From positions 372,001 through 436,000 of the forward strand of contig CP012068.1 of NCBI GenBank assembly GCA_001189495.1: 64,000 nt of DNA, written 5' to 3'. The stretch is from Eubacterium sulci ATCC 35585 (lineage in GTDB: Bacteria > Bacillota > Clostridia > Peptostreptococcales > Anaerovoracaceae). This document shows, in pieces, positions 24,032 to 32,003 of this stretch (position 1 is its first letter; each line of letters opens with the position of its first letter). Both the position numbers and the translations under genes were made by a program. The notes under the pieces were generated by a model. That model did no database searches and was not told the DNA's origin. It saw only the letters and a program-made list of their open reading frames with translations.

Positions 24032-25182
24032 TGAAAAAACAAAGATTTGGGATAGTAATATTCACCGTATTTATCACATCGGCAATTTTAGTGGCAGGAT
24101 TTTTCTCCTACCTAAAGATCAGTGACACAGCTATGGTAAATAGGAGTGAACTAGATGAGCAAAACAAGCTTCTAGAAAAATATAGTAAGCTTATAAGTGT
24201 AGAGGAATTTATATCGTCAGACTTTCTTTTTAAGTATGATAAGGATAAGCAGGAGCAAGCCATATACAATGCGATGTTTGATTCCCTTGGAGATAAATAC
24301 TCAAGATATCTAAACAAAGAAGAACTTGCACTACTTAAGAGAAATCTAAATAATAGCTTTACAGGAATAGGTATAAGCTTTGAGATTACAAAGGAAGGAA
24401 TCGTTGTCAAGGATGTCATGAAAGACGCTCCAGCAGAAGCTGCCGGAATCAAGACGGGCGATATAATTCTAGAGATTAACGGAAAGACATATACCACTAC
24501 AAACTCTGTAAGGAAGGCAATAACTGGTAAAGTTGGAGATCCTGTTGTGCTTAAGATAAAGCGCGGAACAGAGAAAAAGGACATCAAGGTTATCAGAGGT
24601 GAGATTGAAGAATCTACTGTTGAGCAATCTTCAATTTCGGATAAGATAGGCTATGTAAAGATACACTCATTTGGAAGCAATACTGCTAAGCATTTTAATG
24701 AGGCTATAAATTCCTTTGAATCTAGTGGTAAGGAGAGTGTGATTATAGATTTGCGCTCAAATCCAGGTGGATATTTTGATGAGGGAACAGAGGTAGCGGA
24801 TAGAATTCTTCCTAAGTGCAAGATTACCTATACAAAGGATAAGAAGGGTAATGTCAAAAACTTTAACTCCGATGAGAAGCATACAAAACTCAAGGTAGTA
24901 CTTTTGATAGATGAGAATTCTGCCAGTGCATCAGAAATTGTTGCGTCAGCCCTCATAGATAATAATGCTGCGATTTCTGTGGGTCAGAAAACTTTCGGTA
25001 AGGGTATCGTTCAGGAAACACGCTTGTTTAAGGATGAAACAGCAGTAAGTCTTACTGTAAAGGAATACTTCTCACCTAAGGGTACAAAAATACATGGTGT
25101 GGGAGTTACTCCTCAGTATCTTGTGACGAATAGCGATGGCAAGGATTTACAACTAGAGAAGGCTATAGAACTTGCAGGCTAA
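24031..25182 (+). CDS. S41 carboxy-terminal processing protease (CtpA type)
   Basis: This 383-residue protein is anchored by a membrane segment at about 9-29. A PDZ domain at about 108-190 (FTGIGISFEITKEGIVVKDV) inserts before the peptidase core at about 200-370. The catalytic Ser is in NSASASEIVAS and the Lys in GQKTFGKGIVQ. GYVKIHSFGSNTAKHF and LRSNPGGYFDEG are family hallmarks. It works outside the membrane on C-termini of exported proteins. Its placement behind the FtsEX/M23 genes suggests turnover of wall hydrolases, which is inference. It overlaps recJ by one base. Confidence 0.92.
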   Translation: MKKQRFGIVIFTVFITSAILVAGFFSYLKISDTAMVNRSELDEQNKLLEKYSKLISVEEFISSDFLFKYDKDKQEQAIYNAMFDSLGDKYSRYLNKEELALLKRNLNNSFTGIGISFEITKEGIVVKDVMKDAPAEAAGIKTGDIILEINGKTYTTTNSVRKAITGKVGDPVVLKIKRGTEKKDIKVIRGEIEESTVEQSSISDKIGYVKIHSFGSNTAKHFNEAINSFESSGKESVIIDLRSNPGGYFDEGTEVADRILPKCKITYTKDKKGNVKNFNSDEKHTKLKVVLLIDENSASASEIVASALIDNNAAISVGQKTFGKGIVQETRLFKDETAVSLTVKEYFSPKGTKIHGVGVTPQYLVTNSDGKDLQLEKAIELAG

Positions 25183-25211
25183 TTGACTTTAGCACGGTAA
25201 AATGATATAAT
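25183..25211 (+). promoter_or_regulatory. Promoter of the YerC-like gene
   Basis: TTGACT (25183-25188) and a perfect TATAAT (25206-25211) are 17 bases apart, starting at the ctpA stop codon. Confidence 0.75.
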
Positions 25212-25267
25212 TCTAACGCAATATTTCGATGTTTTATGCTTTACTATTAAGGCGAAAGGAAGAGACC

Positions 25268-25570
25268 ATGGCTTACGAATCAAAGTACAGAAGAGAAGAT
25301 ATTGACGAACTATTCGATGGGATTTTGACATTGCGCGATAGAGAGGATTGCTATAGATTCTTTGAGGATATATGTACTATCAACGAGATACACTCAATCG
25401 CTCAGAGATTGCAGGTAGCTAAGCTCCTTTCGGAGAAGAAAACATACAACGAAATAGAGAAGGTGACTAAGGCTTCGACAGCGACTATAAGCAGAATTAA
25501 CAAGTGCATTGTTTATGGTGCGGACGGATATCGCAGGGTTTTGGATCGCCTTAACAATGAGAAAAAATAG
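25268..25570 (+). CDS. YerC/YecD-family TrpR-like DNA-binding protein
   Basis: This 100-residue all-helical protein of the TrpR superfamily contains EDICTINEIHSIAQRLQVAKLL followed by the helix-turn-helix TYNEIEKVTKASTATISRINKCI. The family is widespread in Firmicutes, but its regulon is poorly defined. The start MAYESKYR at 25268 follows AAAGGAAGAG. The open frame extends to 25229 without an SD. It has its own promoter and terminator. Confidence 0.88.
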   Translation: MAYESKYRREDIDELFDGILTLRDREDCYRFFEDICTINEIHSIAQRLQVAKLLSEKKTYNEIEKVTKASTATISRINKCIVYGADGYRRVLDRLNNEKK

Positions 25571-25573
25571 TTT

Positions 25574-25600
25574 AGGGTGCATTAGCACCCTATTGTTTTA
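25574..25600 (+). terminator. Rho-independent terminator
   Basis: AGGGTGC pairs with GCACCCT around an ATTA loop, followed by ATTGTTTT, directly after the YerC-like gene. Confidence 0.75.
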
Positions 25601-25640
25601 ATAGCTAAAAATCCCCATAGTTTGTCTTGGGATAAGTATA

Positions 25641-26234
25641 ATGGAGGTTATTTTGCCAGAGATATATTTAAGAGAAGGAACAGTTTTGCATGGAGAGAAA
25701 AGTCATGGCTTAATAAGAACTGCACTAGCAAGCTATCTAAAAAATCAAGAATGCGAATCACTGAATATAGGCGAAATAGACGATATTGTAAATGGTGTTA
25801 AGATAGAAGTTTACAAAGAAGGAAAGCCATATTTTGCAAATTTAGATGTAGAGTTTTCAGTATCAAATACAGGCCCTATGTGGATGTGCCTATTTGATAG
25901 AAAGCCGTGCGGAATCGATATACAGGAGGTAAAATCCTGCAAGCACGAATCTATAGCTGGCAGGCATTTCAGCAAGGCAGAATTTGAGTATGTGAAGCTC
26001 TGGGGAGAAGAAGGCTTTTTTGATATTTGGACAGCCAAGGAAGCTTTTGGAAAATATACAGGGAAGGGACTTTTTGCATCAAATGAATCTGTGGTTGGTG
26101 AAAACCACGAGCTAAAACAGAGCCTTGTGTATGAAGGAAAGAAGGTCTATATAAAGAGAATAGATATTCTTCCTGAAATAAAGTGCACATATTGTCTTGA
26201 GACTAATGAAGATGCCAAGGTGGTGCTTCTATGA
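25641..26234 (+). CDS. 4'-phosphopantetheinyl transferase, Sfp type
   Basis: This 197-residue enzyme transfers phosphopantetheine from CoA to carrier proteins. Signatures are CGIDIQEVKS (Mg2+-binding Asp) and DIWTAKEAFGKYTGKGL. The start is ambiguous. ATG 25641 has no SD, while TTG 25653 lies 5 bases after GGAGG, so the shorter form (193 residues) may be the real one. Its target could be the fatty-acid ACP or a secondary-metabolism carrier. No NRPS or PKS gene lies in the window, so ACP is the simpler guess. It overlaps recX by four bases. Confidence 0.85.
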   Translation: MEVILPEIYLREGTVLHGEKSHGLIRTALASYLKNQECESLNIGEIDDIVNGVKIEVYKEGKPYFANLDVEFSVSNTGPMWMCLFDRKPCGIDIQEVKSCKHESIAGRHFSKAEFEYVKLWGEEGFFDIWTAKEAFGKYTGKGLFASNESVVGENHELKQSLVYEGKKVYIKRIDILPEIKCTYCLETNEDAKVVLL

Positions 26235-26746
26235 AGTCAATAAGTGAACTTGCAGCAGCAAGGGTGCTTCGCTCAAGATGTAGCGCCTCAGTTTTAAGAA
26301 AATATCTTAAGGACAAGGACTTCTCTAGTGAGGAAATAGAGCCGGTAATTGAAAGTTTTATAGAATACGGATATCTAGATGATCTTCAGTACTGCAGGGA
26401 CTTTATCGCTCATGGAGAGGGAAAAGGCTGGGGAGAGCTTAGAATCAAGAGAGAACTCCGAAAGCGAGAGCTCAGCACTGATGATATATCGATTGCTTTT
26501 GATGAGAAGGCTGAGAATGCAGAAGCTGAAGATGTAAATAGCGAAGCAGCTAGAGCGCTTACGGTAGCTCTAAAAGTTGTAAGGCAAAGCGGAATGGATA
26601 TAGAAGGCAGGCTACCAGAAAAGCTTAGAAATAGAATAATCCGCAGGTTATCAACCTACGGATATGGTTCTTCAATAGTATTTTCTACACTCAGCAAACT
26701 CGATGAGCTAGCTAGAGATGAGATTTTATTCGATTATGAAGTCTAG
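26231..26746 (+). CDS. recX: Regulatory protein RecX
   Basis: This 171-residue three-helix-repeat protein modulates RecA filaments. Recognisable blocks are ARVLRSRCSASVLRKYLKDK, YLDDLQYCRDFIAHGEGKGWGELRIKREL and RRLSTYGYGSSIVFSTL. It overlaps the PPTase gene (ATGA). It is not next to recA. It ends 17 bases before the convergent DMT transporter gene, with no clear terminator between. Confidence 0.88.
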   Translation: MKSISELAAARVLRSRCSASVLRKYLKDKDFSSEEIEPVIESFIEYGYLDDLQYCRDFIAHGEGKGWGELRIKRELRKRELSTDDISIAFDEKAENAEAEDVNSEAARALTVALKVVRQSGMDIEGRLPEKLRNRIIRRLSTYGYGSSIVFSTLSKLDELARDEILFDYEV

Positions 26747-26762
26747 CCTATTTATTGCTATT

Positions 26763-27653
26763 TTATGTCTTACTCCTTGCGAGGATGAAGACTGTTACAA
26801 ATATACATGCAAATCCTACTGCTTCTATTCCAGTGAATGGAACATTTAGTAAAATTACCATAAACACTGTGGCTGATACTGGCTCTATGCTAGCTAGCAT
26901 GCTGGCTACGACAGGACCGCATCTGTCTATTCCCATTAGATATAGAGTATATGATACTATAGTTCCAAGTAGTATAATTAGAACAAGAAGCGCGATGAAC
27001 TTAGGATCTGTATTAAATGGCTGTAAGAATGCTTTGCTATAGGTGCTTGTTACAGCTCCTCCGATGAGCATAGCGCATCCAGTTACCGGAATCGCACCGT
27101 ACTTCTCTATCAGCTTGATAGGGATGAAGGTGTAGAATACGATAGCAAATGCAGAAAATAGTCCCCACATTAGACCAAGAGGTGTTATGTAGATGCGGTG
27201 AATATCGCCGTGAGTTGCAAGTATAAATGTGCCTATCATGGCAAGCATGATGGCGCTGACTTCCTTCTTTGTTGGGAGTCTTTTGATAAGTATGCATTCG
27301 GTAATCATGCAGAAGACAGGCCCTATATACTGGAGTATGGTTGCGGTTCCTGAGTTTGAATTATTGATTGCCTCAAGATAAGAAACTTGATTGAACAAAA
27401 TGCCAAACAGTGCAAATAGAACTAGCTGAAGTACAGAACGCTTATCTTTAAGCATAGAAATCAGGTTTTCTCTATTTGTTAGTAGGGCTGCAATGGTGAG
27501 TATTAGACCAGAAAAAACCATGCGCATTGAAGATAGATAAACAGGAGTTATCCCGAAGTTCTTAAACAGAATTTCGGCACAGTTGCCCGAAAAGCCCCAT
27601 GCTATTCCTGCGAAAATTGTCATGACCATGCCTTGTTTGAATCTATCCTTCAT
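26763..27653 (-). CDS. DMT-superfamily (EamA) transporter
   Basis: This 296-residue membrane protein has about ten hydrophobic segments arranged as two EamA repeats (from AGIAWGFSGNCAEILF and GLMWGLFSAFAIVFYTFIP). It is probably an exporter of an amino acid or another small metabolite. The substrate cannot be inferred. The start at 27653 (MKDRFKQG) lies after GGAGG on the minus strand. The in-frame TTG at 27665 lies upstream of that SD and is not used. It diverges from the small gene at 27708. Confidence 0.85.
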   Translation of the reverse strand: MKDRFKQGMVMTIFAGIAWGFSGNCAEILFKNFGITPVYLSSMRMVFSGLILTIAALLTNRENLISMLKDKRSVLQLVLFALFGILFNQVSYLEAINNSNSGTATILQYIGPVFCMITECILIKRLPTKKEVSAIMLAMIGTFILATHGDIHRIYITPLGLMWGLFSAFAIVFYTFIPIKLIEKYGAIPVTGCAMLIGGAVTSTYSKAFLQPFNTDPKFIALLVLIILLGTIVSYTLYLMGIDRCGPVVASMLASIEPVSATVFMVILLNVPFTGIEAVGFACIFVTVFILARSKT

Positions 27654-27707
27654 ATAGTCCTCCAATCAAAATATTCGTAACTTCTATAGTGATATAAAAG
27701 GAGAAAA

Positions 27708-27941
27708 ATGTCAAATAAGAATTTTGCGAGAGAATTTTTTAGAATCTACGATAGAAAGGTGAGCTGCGGAGAAATCGTCTTCAAAAACCTCGGCATGCCG
27801 CACAATGATTTTACCATGCTATGTACTACGGAAGGTCATGTGCCACCAGCTGAAGTAATTGAAACTCTTTGCGTAACAATGAAATTAAGCGAGGACGAAA
27901 AGGCAATCTTTAGAAGCTTTATCGTAGAAGAAGATGAATAG
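27708..27941 (+). CDS. Small conserved-looking protein, unknown function
   Basis: This 77-residue soluble protein begins MSNKNFAREFFRIYDRK and contains GMPHNDFTMLCTTEGHVPP and an acidic end. It has a good SD (AAAAGGAG, 6 bases before ATG), so it is likely translated. The layout (a helix, a loop and two helices, with an ETLCVTMKLSEDEKAIF segment) recalls the ends of small helix-turn-helix proteins, but I cannot name a family. It is transcribed toward the CobW genes about 125 bases away. Confidence 0.5.
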   Translation: MSNKNFAREFFRIYDRKVSCGEIVFKNLGMPHNDFTMLCTTEGHVPPAEVIETLCVTMKLSEDEKAIFRSFIVEEDE

Positions 27942-28065
27942 TGAAGTACAATAATATTGCAAAGAATATCTATGATTTTCATTTTGTTTACACATCAAAG
28001 TGGTATATATAGATATGTAGAATTTAAATTAAATAGAACTTAATATATATTGAAGGGAGTGTAAT

Positions 28066-29259
28066 ATGACAAAGGTAGACATATTTTCAGGATTTTTAGG
28101 AGCAGGAAAGACAACTTTGATTAAAAAGCTTATTTCCGAAGCATATAAGGACGAAAAGCTTGTGCTTATTGAGAACGAGTTTGGTGATATAGGAGTAGAC
28201 GGTGAGTTCCTAAAGGACTCAGGAATTCAGGTTAATGAAATGAACTCTGGATGCATTTGCTGTAGTCTTGTTGGAGATTTTGGCAAGGCTCTTGCTGAGG
28301 TAGTTCAGAAATACAATCCTGACAGAATCCTGATTGAGCCATCTGGTGTTGGTAAGCTTAGCGATGTTATCATGGCAGTAGAAAATCTGCATAATGAAGA
28401 GCTTGTACTAAATGGATTTACAACGGTTGTTGATGCTAAGAAGTGCAAGATGTATATGAAGAACTTTGGTGAATTCTTCAATAATCAGATTGAGAACGCA
28501 AGTGCTATTATTTTAAGCCATACAGCTGGTCTTGCCCAGGACAAGCTAGATGCCTGCGTTGCCCTTCTACGTGAGCATAACGAAACTGCGGAAATTGTTA
28601 CAACAGACTGGGATGAGCTAGATGGCAAGCTAATACTTCAGACCATGGAAAAGAGAGCTGGAATCGATGCGGAACTTGAGCATCTAAAAGCGGAAATGCA
28701 TGAGCATCATCACCATCATGAGCATGAAGAGCATGAGCACCATCACGACCACGAACATGGCGAAGGCTGCTGCTGTGGACATGATCACGGACATGAAGAG
28801 CACGAGCACCATCACCATCATGAGCATGAAGGGCATGAGCACCATCACGACCATGAACATGGTGAAGGCTGCTGCTGTGGACATGACCATGAGCATGAAG
28901 AGCACGAGCACCACCATCACGACCACGAGCATGGCGAAAGCTGTGGATGTGGACATCACCACGAGCACGGACATCACCATGCAGACGAAGTATTCCAGAG
29001 CATAGGAATGGAGACAAGTCATAAGTTTAGTGAGGCTGAGATTAATGACTTCCTAGGTAAGCTCGGAAACTTTACAGAGTTTGGAACAATACTAAGAGCT
29101 AAGGGTGTTGTTGAAAATGCAGAAGGTGGATGGATTCACTTTGACTATGTTCCAGGAGAGCCCGATGTTAGAACAGGAAGCGCCGCAACTACAGGAATGA
29201 TATGCGTAATCGGTGTTGATATCGAGGAAGCTAATATCAGGGAAGCACTAGCTTTATAG
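28066..29259 (+). CDS. CobW/COG0523-family metal GTPase with His/Cys-rich insert
   Basis: This 397-residue G3E-family GTPase has Walker A GFLGAGKTTLIKK (9-21), the metal-transfer motif CICC at 63-66 and a Walker B-like RILIEPSGVGKL. A long His/Glu/Asp/Cys-rich segment spans about 210-305, then a CobW_C domain runs from about 306 to the end (FTEFGTILRAKGVV). The usual NKxD guanine motif is replaced by SHTAGL. Members insert or deliver metals such as Zn, Co or Ni. The His tract contains three Cys-bearing repeats (GEGCCCGHDH twice, GESCGCGHHH once), suggesting large metal-storage capacity. AAGGGAG precedes ATG. It is followed after 22 bases by a second CobW gene. Which metal is unknown. Confidence 0.88.
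   Translation: MTKVDIFSGFLGAGKTTLIKKLISEAYKDEKLVLIENEFGDIGVDGEFLKDSGIQVNEMNSGCICCSLVGDFGKALAEVVQKYNPDRILIEPSGVGKLSDVIMAVENLHNEELVLNGFTTVVDAKKCKMYMKNFGEFFNNQIENASAIILSHTAGLAQDKLDACVALLREHNETAEIVTTDWDELDGKLILQTMEKRAGIDAELEHLKAEMHEHHHHHEHEEHEHHHDHEHGEGCCCGHDHGHEEHEHHHHHEHEGHEHHHDHEHGEGCCCGHDHEHEEHEHHHHDHEHGESCGCGHHHEHGHHHADEVFQSIGMETSHKFSEAEINDFLGKLGNFTEFGTILRAKGVVENAEGGWIHFDYVPGEPDVRTGSAATTGMICVIGVDIEEANIREALAL
28690..28985 (+). repeat. Imperfect tandem repeats encoding the His/Cys-rich metal segment
   Basis: Repeating CAYCAY/GARCAY codons run through this stretch. Two near-identical blocks about 102 bases apart (around 28762 and 28864) each encode GEGCCCGHDH, and a shorter diverged third copy lies around 28936. 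Such repeats expand and contract easily. Confidence 0.75.
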
Positions 29260-29281
29260 GATAAAAGTAAAAGAGGACAAA

Positions 29282-30223
29282 ATGGAAATTCCAGTATATT
29301 TATTTACAGGTTTTTTAGAAAGTGGTAAAACGACATTCATTCAAGATATTCTCGAGGGTAGTGATTTCAATGCAGGTGAGAGAACTCTGCTTTTAATGTG
29401 TGAGCAGGGAGAGGTGGAACTTGATGAAAGCAAGTTCTTTACAAAGGATAATATCTTCTGCGAATATATAGAAAGTTTGGATGAGCTAAACCCAGAGCAT
29501 CTGTCGGAGCTACAGAAAAAGCACCGTGTTGAGAGAGTTGTAGTTGAATATAATGGCATGTGGATGATGCAGGACTTGTTCCGTAATATGCCACCAGAAT
29601 GGATCATATCTCAGGAGGTTACATTTGCAGATGCGAGTGTTTTTATAAACCACAATGAGAATATGAGACAGCTTGTTTTTGATAAACTAAAGACAGCTGA
29701 CCTAGTTGTCTTCAACAGGTGCGTGCATGGCTTTGATAAGCTAGAATTCCACAAAATCGTAAGGGTTGCAAACCGAAAAAGTCAAATAGTTTACGAGTAC
29801 GGCCCAGACGATGTAGAACCAGACACCATAGTCGATGAACTGCCTTTTGATATGAATGCAGAAATCATCGAAATTGAGGAAGATTGTTTTGCTGAGTGGT
29901 ACCGTGATGTAAACGATAATCCTGAGAAATACGATAAGAAAAAAGTAAGAGTTCTCGGTAGACTTGCGACCGGTGGAGGTTTGCCAAAAGATAATCTAGT
30001 CTTTGGAAGACATGTTATGACATGCTGTGCAGATGATATTCAGTTTGCCGGACTTTTATGCGTTTGGAAGAATGCATCAAAGATCAAAAACGGAAGCTGG
30101 GCAGAAATCGTAGCTGAGGTGAGGCTAGAGTATACAGATATTTATGGTGAAGAGGGACCTATCCTCTACTGCAGCAAGGTGGTAGCGAGTCTTCCACCTG
30201 AACAGGAGGTGGCAACCTTCTAG
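29282..30223 (+). CDS. CobW-like GTPase fused to a TIGR03943/DUF1980-like C-terminal domain
   Basis: This 313-residue protein starts with a CobW-type G domain (Walker A GFLESGKTTF at about 10-19, VVEYNGMW in place of the usual EPSG). It lacks the CxCC metal motif (LMCEQGEVELDE occupies that region). From about 205 the sequence CFAEWYRDVNDNPEKYDKKK, then VRVLGRLATGGG, GRHVMTCCADDIQFAGLLCV and PILYCSKV matches the C-terminal domain of the YcgQ/TIGR03943 proteins. Those proteins pair with a YcgR-type permease and CobW proteins in metal-related loci. The fusion supports a shared metal-trafficking role with the upstream His-rich GTPase. No permease is present here. Confidence 0.75.
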   Translation: MEIPVYLFTGFLESGKTTFIQDILEGSDFNAGERTLLLMCEQGEVELDESKFFTKDNIFCEYIESLDELNPEHLSELQKKHRVERVVVEYNGMWMMQDLFRNMPPEWIISQEVTFADASVFINHNENMRQLVFDKLKTADLVVFNRCVHGFDKLEFHKIVRVANRKSQIVYEYGPDDVEPDTIVDELPFDMNAEIIEIEEDCFAEWYRDVNDNPEKYDKKKVRVLGRLATGGGLPKDNLVFGRHVMTCCADDIQFAGLLCVWKNASKIKNGSWAEIVAEVRLEYTDIYGEEGPILYCSKVVASLPPEQEVATF

Positions 30224-30264
30224 GAGCCAAGACTATTTAATTTACAGATGACAAAGGAGCTGAA

Positions 30265-31017
30265 ATGAGCACTTACATAGAGCACTATTCCATATCATCA
30301 CATGATGTGGATATAAACAACAATATAAAGCCTTCAAGCTTTGCGAGACTTATGCAGGAAACCGGAAATCACAACATGAGGGATAGAAGACCTACATATG
30401 AGGAGCTATTTGATAATGGTCAAAGCTTTATTGCAACGCGAATTCTCTATGAGGTTGTAGATCAGATTCATAGTTATGATGAAATCGATGTACATACCTG
30501 GGCGACGACAGGAAAGGCGGCAACCTTTGTCAGATGTTTTTTAGTTAAGCGAGGAGAGGAGATTGTTGCTAGGGGCTATAGTGAGTGGGCTGTAGTAAAT
30601 ATTCATACAGGCAAACTCATCAGAACTGACGAGATTGACCTTTCAGACTACGAGTTTGACGAGCCATTAGAGATGAATATTCCTTTGAGATTTACCTTGC
30701 CAAAGGACCTTGATTATGAGCTATGTGGAAAGCACCAAGTTATGTTCAGCGAGGTCGACAGAAACATGCACATGAACAATACCTACTATCTTGATATGGT
30801 ATGGAATCATGTTCCAGATGTCGATAAGAAGAAAATGACATCATTCCTAATCAGGCACAGGGCAGAAGCGCCACTTGGATCAGAAATAGAGATCAAAAGA
30901 GCAAAGGCTAAAGAGCCGATAGATGTAGCGGGTGGAGCAACAGAAAGCTACATCTTTAAAACTACAGTAAATGGCAAGACAAATATAGAGGTAGTAATCT
31001 CTTTTGCAGATTTATAA
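30265..31017 (+). CDS. Acyl-ACP thioesterase
   Basis: This 250-residue double-hotdog protein of the FatA/FatB-like bacterial family releases fatty acids from acyl-ACP. The first hotdog includes YSISSHDVDINNNIKPSSFARLMQETG. The second includes FSEVDRNMHMNNTYYLDMVW, with the conserved Asp, Asn and His arrangement (D-x-N-x-H-M-N-N). GGAGCTGAAATG gives the start. It lies 41 bases after the CobW fusion gene and may be co-transcribed with it. A strong terminator follows. Confidence 0.88.
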   Translation: MSTYIEHYSISSHDVDINNNIKPSSFARLMQETGNHNMRDRRPTYEELFDNGQSFIATRILYEVVDQIHSYDEIDVHTWATTGKAATFVRCFLVKRGEEIVARGYSEWAVVNIHTGKLIRTDEIDLSDYEFDEPLEMNIPLRFTLPKDLDYELCGKHQVMFSEVDRNMHMNNTYYLDMVWNHVPDVDKKKMTSFLIRHRAEAPLGSEIEIKRAKAKEPIDVAGGATESYIFKTTVNGKTNIEVVISFADL

Positions 31018-31034
31018 CGATATAGTTGATATCA

Positions 31035-31060
31035 AACCCAGACTCCGGTCTGGGTTTTTT
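31035..31060 (+). terminator. Rho-independent terminator
   Basis: AACCCAGAC and GTCTGGGTT pair perfectly around TCCG and are followed by TTTT. It separates the thioesterase from the sigma-54 module. Confidence 0.9.
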
Positions 31061-31065
31061 CGTGT

Positions 31066-31145
31066 GTGAAAGTGTTACTAAAAGGTAACGGTTTCACATA
31101 AGGTAACGTTACATAAAGGTAACACCTCAATTAATGAAAGGTAAC
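31066..31145 (+). promoter_or_regulatory. Cluster of GTAAC/GTTAC operator sites (candidate upstream activating sequence)
   Basis: A near-palindrome GTGAAAGTGTTAC (31066-31078) and GTAACGGTTTCAC (31085-31097) matches in 11 of 13 positions. It is followed by the perfect palindrome GTAACGTTAC (31103-31112) and further GGTAAC copies at 31118-31123 and 31140-31145. The cluster sits about 75-155 bases upstream of a sigma-54 promoter, the normal position for NtrC-type enhancer sites. The activator encoded at 35824 is the obvious binder (inference). Confidence 0.65.
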
Positions 31146-31220
31146 AACTAATAAAACTTCAAACTAAATTATCGTTGAAATATCAAAGAAGATAGAGTTT
31201 GTTTTGTGCGCGCTTAAATG

Positions 31221-31237
31221 TTGGCACGGATATCGCA
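31221..31237 (+). promoter_or_regulatory. Sigma-54 (-24/-12) promoter
   Basis: TTGGCACGGATATCGCA has GG (31223-31224) and GC (31235-31236) exactly 10 bases apart. It matches TGGCACGnnnnTTGC except for one base. Transcription would start near 31248, 40 bases before the hydrolase ATG. Confidence 0.75.
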
Positions 31238-31287
31238 ATAAATATGTTCAAATATCAAATATCTGTTTTATAAATGGAGGTAAAAAA

Positions 31288-31989
31288 ATGAACATTAAAG
31301 ACAAGTATCTAAATTTCTATTATGAAACAATTGGTGAAATCGAAGAACCTGTCATCAATCCAAAGAAAACTGCTCTACTTCTTGTAGACCTTCAAAATGA
31401 GTTTGTATTAAGAGACTTTGGTGAGGCATTGCAGTTTAAAGCGTCTGGCGAGTGGGAAAGATGGATTCCTTTCCATGATAGATTGGATGACATCGTTATT
31501 CCTAATAATAAGAAATTGTTGGATTTCTTTAGAGCTAACAATATGGCTGTTACATATGGTAGAATTGCCTGCCTGCGAGATGATGGTGAAGACAGATCCC
31601 CAGTACAAAAATCGGAAGGCTGGAACAATATGTTGATGCCGGTTGATAGTTATTCAGCTCAAATGATAGACGAATTAGCTCCACTAAAAAATGAAATTAT
31701 TGTAAATAAGACGACAGATAGCGTGTGCAATGGTACCAACTATCTAACGCTATTAAGGTTTATGGGAATTGATACGGTAGTTGTTACGGGCATAGTTACA
31801 GACCAGTGTGTTGCTTGCACAGTTAGAGACCTTGCAGATGCGGGGCTAAAGGTAATCTGTGTAGAAGATGCATGTGCAGCAGGAAGTCAGGAACTTCATG
31901 ATGCAGAACTTAAAATAATGAACGTGATTTACTGTGATGTATTAAGTACTGACGAAACAATTAATATCATCAGCAAGAATCTTCAGTAA
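31288..31989 (+). CDS. Isochorismatase-family cysteine hydrolase
   Basis: This 233-residue cytoplasmic hydrolase has the catalytic triad Asp34 (LLLVDLQNEF), Lys141 (VNKTTDS) and Cys174 (TGIVTDQCVACTVRDLADAG). The family includes nicotinamidase, N-carbamoylsarcosine amidase, ureidoacrylate hydrolase and related C-N hydrolases. The exact amide cannot be read from these motifs. ATG 31288 has a perfect GGAGG SD 7 bases upstream. A longer in-frame start lies upstream of the sigma-54 start point and is ruled out. It is co-transcribed with the permease 14 bases downstream, so the substrate is probably imported by that permease. Confidence 0.88.
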   Translation: MNIKDKYLNFYYETIGEIEEPVINPKKTALLLVDLQNEFVLRDFGEALQFKASGEWERWIPFHDRLDDIVIPNNKKLLDFFRANNMAVTYGRIACLRDDGEDRSPVQKSEGWNNMLMPVDSYSAQMIDELAPLKNEIIVNKTTDSVCNGTNYLTLLRFMGIDTVVVTGIVTDQCVACTVRDLADAGLKVICVEDACAAGSQELHDAELKIMNVIYCDVLSTDETINIISKNLQ

Positions 31990-32003
31990 GGAGGTCTAGA
32001 GTA

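Noticed and set aside
25637-25642. TATAAT overlapping the PPTase ATG as a promoter
   Set aside because: The -35 position reads CCCATA, a poor match. Read-through from upstream or a distant promoter is as likely.
28598-29022. Frames on both strands across the His-rich tract (for example 28684-29022 and 28700-29005)
   Set aside because: Low-complexity shadows created by the CAY/GAR repeats in the cobW gene.
31204-31287. Longer N-terminus for the cysteine hydrolase starting at GTG 31204
   Set aside because: It would begin upstream of the predicted sigma-54 start point, and the ATG at 31288 has a perfect SD.
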